Positions 33,341 to 43,145 of a stretch of DNA of 64,000 nt are shown here, in pieces. The notes below the pieces were generated by a model. That model saw only the letters and a program-made list of their open reading frames with translations. It did not search any database and had not been told where the DNA came from. The number at the start of each line of letters is the position of its first letter. Within the stretch, counting starts at the first letter, position 1. Source of the DNA: Setomelanomma holmii (Eukaryota; Ascomycota; Dothideomycetes; Pleosporales; Phaeosphaeriaceae); the NCBI GenBank assembly GCA_010015745.1, contig ML978249.1:1-64000 (forward strand), given 5' to 3'. The position numbers and the translations under genes were made by a program.

Positions 33341-33770
33341 TCAGCCTGGCACCTCAGTTCACACAGTACACTGTGAACTGCATCTCACGTGACTCTGTTA
33401 GTCACCTGCTTACTCATCTGGTTGTGTATATAATCGCTCACAGTAACTCTCTCAATACAACAACCTTCTGCCTCATTCATACCTGCCCTGTGCTCCCACA
33501 TCCAACAGTTTTCAGCGGAAGAAAACCATTGTGACTTCAGAACCATAGCACATACCAAGAAATGCCTATAGTATTCTATTCTCATAGCCATCATAGAGTT
33601 TTGTCAGATGTGAGAGGAAAGAGCAGACAGGAAGGAAGCAGAAGGTTGTTGTATTGAGAGAGCTACACAGAGCGATTATATACACAACCACGATGAGTAA
33701 GCAAGTGAAAAAAGAGTCACGTGACAGATGCAGTTCACATGTACCTTGTGAACTGAGGTGCCAGTCTGAC
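33340..33770. repeat. large inverted repeat with LTR-like arms
   Basis: The left arm (from 33340, GTCAGCCTGGCACCTCAGTT) and the right arm (reverse complement from 33770, GTCAGACTGGCACCTCAGTT) remain similar for ~165 bp and share ACTGCATC, CACGTGACTC, TTGTGTATATAATCGCTC and CTCTCTCAATACAACAACC. About 100 bp lie between the arms. Arm content (TG start, TATATAA box, CAATACAACAACC) resembles the LTR of a fungal retrotransposon, so this may be two solo LTRs in opposite orientation or a foldback element. Confidence 0.75.
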
Positions 33771-33870
33771 AAGTTTATAAGTGATCTCTCGCCCTGATTT
33801 GAATCTGATACCACATTCCCCTTCATTTTGACCAACACTAGTATTATCACACAACTACATCATCATCAAA

Positions 33871-35029
33871 ATGACTTCCAACACAGTCTCTGGACTCGTC
33901 CTCACGCAACGCACCGCTGCTTTGCTCCTTCCCTACCTGTACACCATCAACAACAAGCTCATTTCCGCCCTCACCTCCCCCTATCTCCATAACCTTGGCT
34001 CCGAAGCCGAAACCGTCTGGCAAGTCCACGCATGCAAGAACCCTGATCCACGCGCATTACAAATTGCACGCGAAAAGTGTTGAGAGCAGGTACTGCCTAG
34101 ACAATCAGACGCAGCAGTCGCGAGGATCTCAGTTATGGGAGGAGCAAGTGGCTGGTAAACAGAGTACTTAGCCTCTCATCTCACCTGAGACCAACAAATA
34201 ACTCTTACATCAATTTTTCTACTTCAACAAAAAGAAAAGCATTGCATCAGACGTTGTTTCCATGATCGAGGAATTCAAGAAGATTCGCTATGAACACACT
34301 GGGGAGTACTCTTGGGACTGGCTTGAATCCGGTTTCACCCAAAGCACATGAAATGTGCTTGTCGAAACCCTTTCCGAAGGTACAATCTACAAACTTCGGA
34401 ACTGGTTCGGCCATGAGTTGGGCACAAAATCCGTGGAGCTGGAAGAGGAGAATGCAAAGTTTGGACAGCTAATAGCGCATTACCAGCTTCTGCACCCGCT
34501 GGTTGAGGAACTAGTCGCCAAGCTGGATGTGGCACTCGATAACAAAGGGGCTTGGGCTTGTGTGAGTGAGCTTGATATTTGTAAACTTGGCGGTGAAGAG
34601 GAACCGGCGTATGCCAAGTACTGCGAGGCGGTCCAGCGAGAACTTGCAAGGCGGAAGGAAGAGCGCGAGGCTAGATTTGAAGAGAAGAAAAGAGCCAGAT
34701 TGGCTAGAGAGAGTGGGGAAGAGCAGATGTGGGTTAGGGTAGAGGGTGAGGAGGAGGTGATGTGGGAGGATAGATTGTCTTGGGCTGTATCATCTTTTTA
34801 TGATGCAGATGAAGGTTATGAAGGCAGTCAGGACACCTCATCAGAAGAAGATGAGAATGAGAGCTTTTGTGAGACTGGGGCCATTCAGGCTGACGTACCA
34901 TGGGAATGGCCTGGCGAAGATGAAGCATACGACTCTGGGTGGGAAGAGGGCCTTATCACTCGGACAAGACGCGCTGCGGATGACCAGGCTGCTGCGTCTC
35001 CTGCTTCTGTAGCACCCATAGCTTCTTGA
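33871..35029 (+). pseudogene. hypothetical acidic protein gene with two in-frame TGA
   Basis: Block 1 from ATG 33871 (MTSNTVSGLVLTQRTAALLL) reads to TGA 34081..34083. It plausibly continues through two introns (GTACTG...CTCAG, then GTAAAC...) into a frame containing SIASDVVSMIEEFKKIRYEH and YSWDWLESGFTQST, then TGA at 34348..34350, then a long frame to 35029 (VETLSEGTIYKLRNWFGHEL, a basic/acidic coiled coil rich in RRKEEREARFEEKKRARLA, and an acidic EEDENES tail). Both stops can be CGA (Arg) after one C-to-T change. If 34355 onward were a separate gene it would start at an ATG-less or late position. Family not recognised. Confidence 0.5.
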
Positions 35030-35084
35030 AGATGTCCACATTCCTTCATGTAGTCGTTCTAATCTAGTACACTGCGCTTCGAAC

Positions 35085-36014
35085 CTACTCAGCCCTCTTC
35101 TTCCTCCGCTTTCCATCCACACTCTTGATCATCTCTGCGAACACCGAACTGAAGCTATGGTAGTACTCGTCCGTCTCCTTCACGTCGGTCAAAAATAGCC
35201 AATCCGCAGTCTCTTCCACCTGCTCAACCACGAAGTCTAGCACTTGCTTGCTAAGGTTCGGCAGTGAATGCAAGATGACGGCGAGCTTCGAAGGACGTAT
35301 CTTGTGCGATTGAAGTGGGTCCAACGTGTCTTTGTCAAGCCACTTGTCGAATGTCTCTTCGAATGCGACGGTGAGGTCAGTGAGATTGAGATACGAGTCT
35401 TGAAACGCGTTATTGGAGTCGAGAACTGTCGCTGGCAGCAGTCCAGGATTGTGTGCTATGCTGTGTTAGCTGTGTTGACCTCCTCCATATATTCCGCTCC
35501 GATGATTCCTGTCGCTTCGGGAATGCTGTGGGACACTTACCCACAAAACGATCCTTGAACGTAGTCCCATTTCGTACCGCCTGGCCGGCGACTTTGAGAT
35601 ACGCATAATCTTCATCGTCATACGTGCTCGGTGTCTCGTCTAGGAAAATCCCATCGACTCTCATCTTCGTGTTATTCGTCACCATCGGCCACTTCGCATA
35701 CACATCGATCTCTGCCAGGACATCCTCTATCGCTTTATCGGCGTAATGCGTCGCGACGTAACCTAGCGTTCGGATATTGGGATATGCTCGTAGTTTTGGT
35801 ATCTCGTCGAGGTAGACTTGGTCGGGAAGACTGCCCATGCAAGGACCGGAACACGGATTGATAATGACGGTGAAATCGACGTTGCGATGTGCTGTGGCGC
35901 TGTCGGAAAGTCAGTGATCTTGTCGTACAATATATAGGTGCTGACTTGCGCTGCGTATAACGGATCCCAAGCACCAAGCGTTGGGTAGATATATAGTGGC
36001 ACCAGAATCGACAT
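35085..36014 (-). CDS. spherulation-specific family 4 (spherulin-4-like) protein
   Basis: Exons 36014..35950, 35899..35541 and 35455..35085 give 264 aa. The family is named after a Physarum spherulation protein and is common in fungi; it has a TIM-barrel-like, glycoside-hydrolase-related fold of uncertain activity. Visible: MSILVPLYIYP at the start, DFTVIINPCSGP (residues ~30-41), RTLGYVATHYADK, DGIFLDETPSTYDDEDYAYL, and NPGLLP in the third exon. The first intron uses a GC donor (GCAAGT...GACAG); only that donor preserves the frame and the conserved ATAHRNVDFTV stretch. No signal peptide is evident and the C-terminus is basic (KRRKKRAE). Confidence 0.82.
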
Positions 36015-36516
36015 TGTGCGAACGTCGCTCAAAGTCGAGTCAGTCAGGACCTGTGTATATAGCGCTCAAGAGCAAATCCAAGATGAATTCGGATGGCCAC
36101 AGCTACAGTCGACACGCAGTCGACAGGCTCGGCATATCTTGTACCCGGACAGCATGACGGGTTCTGACTTTGAGCAAACCCTGCGACCACGATGAATATA
36201 TGATCCGGTCTATGGGACTCGTGGAGTCCAGGCGATGGCTTGCGCGGCGTGCACTATTCCTGTACTATACGTGCTGCATCTAGAATGAACACGGCTCTTT
36301 TAACGTAGCTTGCGTGGCCAGTGTGGGCTCTAGATTGCTGGATGGGGGGGCAAATTAGCCGGCGATATGAAGTTCCACGACCACGGCTGATCCCAGGTAG
36401 TCCTTTCAAGTCGCGAGAGGAAAATTATCGCAAAAGCACCGATATTGTATTAAAAATGCTGCTGATACGACGAGTGAAGAAGTCCGGCTGCGAATGCGAG
36501 CCGACTTCGTTTAATG
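36015..36516. other. intergenic
   Basis: No gene supported. Confidence 0.4.
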
Positions 36517-38205
36517 CTAGTGCCAACGATTTACGTCAACCATGATAGAGACATGACCTTTGTACAGACAAGAAGTGAGCTGCACGTCAACAAAATCCGA
36601 ATGGTCTTCGTACAAAGACACTGTATCTTTCTTCTTCCTCTTGCAAAAATCGAAACCGCCGAGATGGCGAAGTGCGTCTCGCCAGAGTTCAGAGGGCGCA
36701 TCGAGATCTAGCATTGCTGCTGTGGATTGAGTAAGAAATTTGCACCAGTACTCGCCGGACAACCGACTGAAGCCGAGGACAAGATCGAGATTGCGATCCC
36801 GATCCACATATGCATCATACAGCTGGAGACGCAGCATGGCGACGAAATATTCGCTGTCTGCAGATATCTTGAGCTCCTCTGGGTCGCTGTCGTGAGGCTC
36901 AGGGATGGCAATGAAGTCGTGCCATTTATTAAGACAAGAGCGAGGACGCACATCGTAAACCCTGAGAACACTGCTGATGTGGAGACCGTGCATTATCCGA
37001 CTCAGGAATAGCTGTGGGATTTGAGGCGAGTTTGGAACATGTATCGTGGTCTTGGATGCATCAAAAGTGACGCTTTCAGTGTGAAATCGATCGGCGTTCA
37101 CTCTGACATAGATAGAGTGTGACAGTCGCCGCAACATCAGAACAATATTGCTACCGCTCACATCAGACACCGAGCTGAGCTTGGCAAGGTGAAGCTCGTA
37201 GTCTCGTCTCTCCGCAGCATAGGTTCGAGCAGGAATTTCGAGACGCTGTCCGAGGTTCGAGCTCGCAAAGACCGAATGCTTATACGAGCTGATTTGAGAA
37301 GATTGCTCAAACTCCTTCGGTGAGCTTGCGAGAAGGCCGCGATATGTGGAAAGTGAGCCTTCAGTAGCTCTCCAGGCGAATATAGAGTCATCTGGGGTTG
37401 TCCTGATGATCTCCTCTTGCAATCGGCGAAAAGCATTATTACTCTCTCCGTAAAGCATGGGAATGTGTACCCCAAATATCCCAAGCATACTGTATGCCTT
37501 GTCTTCGACTCGCGTGGTAACTCACTCGGCGGCCCAAGACATCTTTTGAGTCATCGATGCGCGACTCAGTTCGCTGGTTTCAAGGACATAGAGTGGGATC
37601 CCCGTAACTTCTGCTATAGAGCGGAGGTGAGAATGTTTACTGGCGAAATGGGTCCAACATGAGGCATAGAAATCCACCATAGGTGGTGCAATGAGCTCCT
37701 ATAAAGTCCATCCACGTGTTACCCAACGAGAACGACGCAGCTCGTCTTCGAAATCCTGGTCTGTCGAGCTTGGGTTGATTATCGCATCGTCCAAGAAAGC
37801 GATACAGGCTGCAGAGTTCTGATACCAGGGATACATAGAGTTGATTGCCTCTTGTAGCTCGACACTACTCGATTTATAGATACAGCACGTGTCAACCCAC
37901 AACCATGATATCTCCTCCTCTTCGGTAATCAAAGCCGTCTCTGCGATCTTGCGATACCCGGCACGCCGACCGGTCACATACGCCCACTCCATGGAGATGT
38001 CCAGTCCAGAAGCAGCTGCAAGAGCCGCAAGGTACGCATCATTCTCGCGCATATGAGCCGGCAATGATTCGAGCCTCTGTATTAACCTCATCTCCTGAAA
38101 GTTCACCTCCTCGTCGCCCCAGGTATGTGACAGGATCGCGTATCTTGGCAGCTTCTCATCGTTGAAGATCTTGAACTCGAGTGTTTTTGAGTTGAGAAGC
38201 CGCAT
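36517..38205 (-). pseudogene. HET-domain heterokaryon-incompatibility gene, two nonsense codons
   Basis: From ATG 38205 (MRLLNSKTLEFKIF) one 563-codon frame reaches TAG-free completion at 36517 except for TAG at 37701..37699 and TGA at 37524..37522. HET motifs are in order: LPRYAILSHTWGDEEV (residues ~20-35), ISWLWVDTCCIYKSSSVELQEAINSMYPWYQNSAACIAFL (~93-132, split here for reading), SRWVTRGWTL then the stop where Gln is conserved (WTLQELIAP), and after the TGA the block VEDKAYSMLGIFGVHIPMLYGE that ends the domain. The C-terminal ~300 residues are unassigned. Both stops fit single C-to-T changes (CAG to TAG, CGA to TGA). Everything else in the frame is intact, so inactivation is recent. Confidence 0.8.
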
Positions 38206-38527
38206 GATTGGGAATGGATTCGTAACAACTGCTGCAGCCTTGTGAAAAGAGGCATGTATAGCGCGACGTCTTCGATAAGTTACATGTTGAAGCGATAGTG
38301 TTCCAAGAGGCGAGGCTGAAGGTGCGGGTGGCCTCAGGAAGTGGCGCACATGACATAATCAGCGGTCACTAATCATCGCTTCCTGGGCCCACATATTTGT
38401 TTCGATGAGAAAGAGCACTCTTCTTCGAACACCACGGACTACCAAGTCTTTATGCTATATGAGGATTTTTGATTCGTTGCAGTCTTTGCACACTATGTAC
38501 TCCCATCCGTCGTCCTGCACTCCCTCC
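38206..38527. other. intergenic, left border of catabolic cluster
   Basis: No gene supported. It separates the damaged HET gene from the MFS transporter that opens the hxn-like cluster. Confidence 0.4.
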
Positions 38528-40118
38528 TCAAGTAAAGTACCGCCATCTCTCGCTTAATTCTCCATCACCCAGTTCGCTCGTCCTCACATCTTCCGCTCTG
38601 ACCTTCACGCCCTGTTGTCTATCCCTCCTCCTATTCTCCATCTTCATCCATCCCCCCAACCACAGCGTGAACACGATACACGTAACATTGCAGCACGCCG
38701 TGGCAATCAGTGTCGGCACATACTTCGGCGCATACTGCGTCCTGAACGTCGCCGCCGACAAAATCCCACCCAAATTGCCCAATCCGACCAGCAACCCCGT
38801 CGTAGCAGCACGCGCATTCTCGTTGAGGTTGTTGTTATTATGCCATGAATGCACAAGACAAGACGGAATATACGCGCCAGACGCAAGCATAAAGCAAGCA
38901 AAATACGCCACGGCCTTGTTATGCAGCACATCGATCGTCGCTAGGATGATTAGCCCAATGAGCGAAATGCACAGCGCAAGCACGATGTGAAAAGTGCGTT
39001 CGCGGAAGTAATCCGAACTATACGTGATGCACAGCAGCACCACGAAGCCGACAGCATTTGGCGGCACGGTCCACAAGTTTGTCTTGATGACCGAGTATCC
39101 GAGGCGCTGGACGATTTGCGGGAGGAAGTTTGATGTCGTGGAGAATGCAACCGGATAAGTAAAGGAGATGATGCACCAAAGTATCATTTTCCAATTCTTC
39201 CATTCAGCGAAACATTCGCGGATGTTGAAGTCGTGCGAGCCCGCGGACGACAGGTCGCGCAGTGTGCGGCGGGCAGCAACTTCGCGCTCAGCGTCGTTCA
39301 GGAACCATGCTGATTGCGGTGTTGCAGGGAGCCAGAAGAACGCGATGGCGGCGATAATGACAGTCATTGCGCCTTCGATTATGAAGAGCCATTTCCAGCC
39401 TGGGATGGTGTGCTCGATCTGGAACACGCCGAAGCTGATGAGTCCGCTGAATGCGCCGGCGAGTAAAGCGCTGCCGAAGAAGATGGCGATGCGGAAGCCC
39501 AATTCGCCGCGCGTATAGAACAAGGTGAGGTAAAACACTACGCCTGCGAAAAACCCAGCTTCGAAAGCGCCAAGGAGAAGACGGATGACGAGCATGCCGG
39601 CGAAGTTGTGCGTGGCGCATTGAAAGAGTGCCATTGAGCCCCAACCGACCATCACTACCACCCGTCAGACAACTCCATCATCTTCATCGTAACCCTGTTG
39701 ACTTACAAGACGGAAGCATAACTCGCCCACTCCACTTCTTCGTTAACATATTCAGCGGCAGATCACACAGTCCATTCGGAATGTAGAACAGCAGAATCAA
39801 CAGCGAGTACTGCTCTCCTTTGAAACCAAGGTCTTTGTCCATGCCGTCTGTCTTTGCGTTGCCGAGATTGGAGCGGTCGACGGCATTGAAGAAGTACATG
39901 ATTGATAGGAATGGGAGGAGGTAGAAGTCGAGCTTGCGGACTGCGGTAGTGTGAGTTCATTGATGGCTTGAAAACTTTGTGACTGACTTACCATAAGCTC
40001 GCTCAGCAGAATGGTCAAAGTACTCTTCGACAATGCCTGCTTCTTCCTTGCTCAAGCTTGTATCGGACATGTTTCGTCCCTTGTCGTCGATGACGACGTT
40101 CTCTGTCTCGACACTCAT
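38528..40118 (-). CDS. MFS transporter, allantoate permease (Dal5/Tna1) family, HxnP/HxnZ candidate
   Basis: Exons 40118..39992, 39940..39707 and 39654..38528 give 495 aa, all in frame. Anion:cation symporter branch of the major facilitator superfamily, plasma membrane, ~12 spans. Visible: short acidic N-terminus, first span DFYLLPFLSIMYFFNAVDRSN followed by GNAKTDGMDKDLGF (family hallmark), loop 2-3 with a basic signature, GFFAGVVFYLTLFYTRGELG (RxxLG-like), and the second half with ACFMLASGAYIPSCLVHSWH. Relatives carry allantoate, ureidosuccinate or nicotinate. Next to hxn-type catabolic genes a role in nicotinate or 6-hydroxynicotinate uptake is inferred. Which of the two A. nidulans hxn transporters it matches cannot be decided here. 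Confidence 0.85.
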
Positions 40119-40581
40119 GATGGCTGTGAATTAAGATGCTAGGCTGGAGTCACGACAAGAGCGAGGATGAGCTGGTAACATGAAGCCAGTGTTAAGAAGT
40201 CTTGGCATAATCTTATACTCTTGTGTGTAGCTTACACGCCGCCTGGAGCGTGTATCCGGCCCAGTCCACTCCGCTGGGACCGCCATTCTTGCTAATCCAT
40301 GGCTTGCCTCCATGAACTGATGCATATCGTAGATTGCAGTACCCATGAGCCGATGAACGCCACATACAGACAGCCTTAGTAGTGCGCTACTGTGCACTTC
40401 GATAACCAAGATACACAGGTTGATAAGAGTAGGGGAGGCTAGTAGTCAAGGTGGGTCTAGTCTCCACGGAAATATGATGGAGATAGGCACCAAGTGTCTG
40501 GAGAGTGCGCATAAGTCCGCCACGAGCTTTAGGCAATGTTGAGGCTTCGAAGATTGAGAAACTGATGGCCTTCGCCCTGGT
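40119..40581. other. intergenic, transporter promoter
   Basis: Upstream region of the transporter and 3' flank of the amidase gene. It holds two GATA-type motifs listed separately; no gene. Confidence 0.45.
40399..40425. promoter_or_regulatory. paired HGATAR (AreA-type GATA) sites
   Basis: CGATAA (40399..40404) and TGATAA (40420..40425) lie ~280-310 bp upstream of the transporter start. HGATAR is the consensus of the nitrogen regulator AreA/NIT2, and hxn genes of A. nidulans need AreA. Six-base motifs are frequent by chance, so this is suggestive only. Confidence 0.3.
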
Positions 40582-42617
40582 CTATGTAGAACCTCTAAGC
40601 AGTTCGTCTACAACCTTGGCCGCGCCGAGCGCTTTCTCCTCTTGCAGCCGGCGCGCAACTATTTGAACACCCATCGGCATTCCGTCCATGGCTTCTGCGT
40701 CAAACAAGTTCCAATTCCACTCGTCCAGCGCATTCCTGGGCTGATATGAGCCCATGTCCTTCGTTGGCTCGTTGTCCAGCTCTTTCGAGACTTGTCCAGC
40801 AGGGACCACGACGGCAGGATAGTCGACGAAGTTGAAAACCTTGGTGTACCCAACCCACCGACACTTGCGATGCGGGACCGCTGAGTGCGGCATGACAGGT
40901 GTGAGAAGAATGTCGATTGGTTTGCCGGTACTTACGGATCTAGTCGAGTTCCATAGATCCAAGTACCGTTTCTGCGCAGCAAGCTTTTGCTTGTTGAGTT
41001 GCCAATAATCATACACTGATATAGCTTTTCCTTTGTTGACGAGCGCTTCAACGTGAGGTATGAAAGGCTCGCGTCCTGCTGCAACATCTCGCCGGATGTC
41101 TTCGCCGCCGTCTGCGGTATAATATTGGTCCTGCAAGCATCAAATCAGCCAGATTGAAGACAAAGTTACCAATTTGAGAGCTCACCATTATGTCGATACA
41201 TTCTTGATGCAAAGTTCCTGGTGCCCAAGGCACGATCTCGTGTCCTGCCTTCGCCAACTTCGCCGCGACTTCCTCCAAAACGCGTGCAACAGGCGGATGT
41301 GGCTTCACCACCCCATCATCCTGCATCACAGCAATCACGAGAGGCCGTGTTTGTGCTTCGATGAACATTCCCGATCGCCATGGCACGGGAGAGCACTTCG
41401 GGTCTTGATCCCAGGGGGTTGCATCGATGACAGCTCTTGTGACAGCAATGAGCGACTCGAGGTTTCGGCTCATAGGTCCAATGACGGACGGCACATGTTC
41501 CTGGCCTTCAGTAGAGACGGACACGCCATGATATGGTAGACGAGTGCTCTGCAATGCTTCAGCGGCTGACCCTGGGAAGAAATGTAGACGGCTCGGCTCA
41601 AGATTCACTTACACTTGGCTTCAATCCGTAAAGACCGTTCATGTGCGAGGGAATGCGTATGCTTCCCCCTATGTCGGTGCCCCAACCAATTACGGTGCCT
41701 CGGAGCGAGAGAAGAGCCCCTTCTCCACCAGTAGACCCGCCTGGCGTGAACTCGGGATTCTTCGGATGGACGGTCAGACCCCATAGTGGATTGTCCGTTT
41801 CACACCACTATACCTCATGAGCAGTTTTTCACGAAGCCGAAATGGGGATATCTGCCTGTGTACACGCACCATGATACTTTGTGGCAAATTAGACTTTGCA
41901 ACAATGACTGCGCCCGCTTTGCGTAGGATCGACACCAAAGCACAGTCTTCGGCTACCGGCTTGAAAGCCCGTCCGACATAGCCTAATGTACTGTCATACC
42001 CAGCGATGTCAAATTGATCTTTCAAGGTCATTGGTACACCGTGTAGAGATCCAACAAGGCGTCCGCTCTTCTTGAAAGATTCATCAAGCTCATTGGCCTG
42101 TCTGAGTGCATCCTCAAAGAGAATCTCGGTAAGGCTGGTCCAAGTCAACCATTTACCGGGTTAGTCATCATGGCGAACGGGTAGCAACTTGCCAGTTTGT
42201 CTGTGCATACGGGTCAGTAGACTGTTTCGACAAGCGAGCCTTGAGAAGTGAATTTTACTCTTTTGTGGGCATCAATGGCTCTGTGAGGCGGCGTGAGAAT
42301 GGTACGACTACTAAGGGCAAGGCGGAGGCTACCGGTTGATGTACGCAACACACAGCCCTGAAGCCGTTACGGCGCCGGAACGGATCGCTTGTTGTATCTC
42401 TGCAACACTGTCAATGGCTGCAAACTTTTGTGCGGCACCATCGATGCTTCCATTTTCAGCCGGATGCAGCGACTAGACATGGTCAATTTGCGAGTGCGCG
42501 GAGAGGACAGGGAAGCCCTACGTCTTCTGCGCCATTGCGGTCTTTGAGAAAGCTCGAAATGGCATCTCTGCGTATAGAACGCTTCTTTTCGACCGTTTCC
42601 ATCCATCGTGGAGCATC
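40582..42617 (-). CDS. hxnN: amidase-signature amidase, HxnN candidate
   Basis: Eight exons: 42617..42522, 42472..42333, 42280..42259, 42200..42193, 42134..41870, 41807..41613, 41548..41186 and 41130..40582, total 545 aa. The fourth exon is only 8 nt and is followed by a GC-AG intron; it completes AHKR|TNC|LTEILFEDA, the conserved amidase entry motif. Amidase-signature residues: Lys in MTLKDQFDIAG, the Ser pair in TPGGSTGGEGALLSL and GWGTDIGGSIRIPS. Such enzymes hydrolyse carboxamides to acid and ammonia. In the hxn pathway HxnN is the amidase acting late, after ring opening. It is divergent from the phenol-hydroxylase-type gene on its right. The start was set at ATG 42617 because it alone keeps frame with exon 2. 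Confidence 0.85.
42193..42200 (-). other. 8-nt microexon of the amidase gene
   Basis: ACAAACTG, preceded by a GTAAAA...ACAG intron and followed by a GCAAGT...CCAG intron. It supplies the codons for Thr-Asn and two bases of Cys, joining AHKR to LTEILF in frame. Confidence 0.75.
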
Positions 42618-43145
42618 GGGGTTAGTCATGTTAATACTCGTCACAGCTAGAAGCTGTTGTTGCTGAAGACGCCGACTAAGTTAGTGTTCTTCGAGATTCG
42701 CGGTAATATCGACAAGAGATTCGATGCCACTCATCGAGCATGAGGAACGTCCGAATTGAGGCTCGGTAACTTAGCCTCACCACCGCTGACACATCACTGG
42801 TCGATGGTGGTGTTCGCCTTGTCGAGCTTCCGTGTTCCGAGATGAACAGTGGGGGAGGCAGGAGCCAGCACCCAAGCCGAGGCGCACCTTCCACCAGTCG
42901 ACCGGAACCTCGCTTTCAGCACAGCACACTGCATCCGCGGCGGCAGATCCCTTGCTCAGATCAGCCCATTGCGAAAATCTCTTCCCACAATGCACCAGTA
43001 TATGCACATTTGCATCATGTTGGACGCATTCCGAACAGTTGAAAATGGGCAGACGCCGAAAGAGATTCGGTGTTTGCCCCTCATCATCGGTACCCCCATC
43101 TTCGCACCCTAGGCGGAGCGACATAGAGACACCAAGCTTTATAGC
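42618..43145. other. divergent promoter of amidase and phenol-hydroxylase-type genes
   Basis: About 530 bp shared upstream region of two head-to-head cluster genes, an arrangement that favours co-induction. No ORF is supported. A binding site of the pathway regulator cannot be read without a known motif. Confidence 0.5.
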
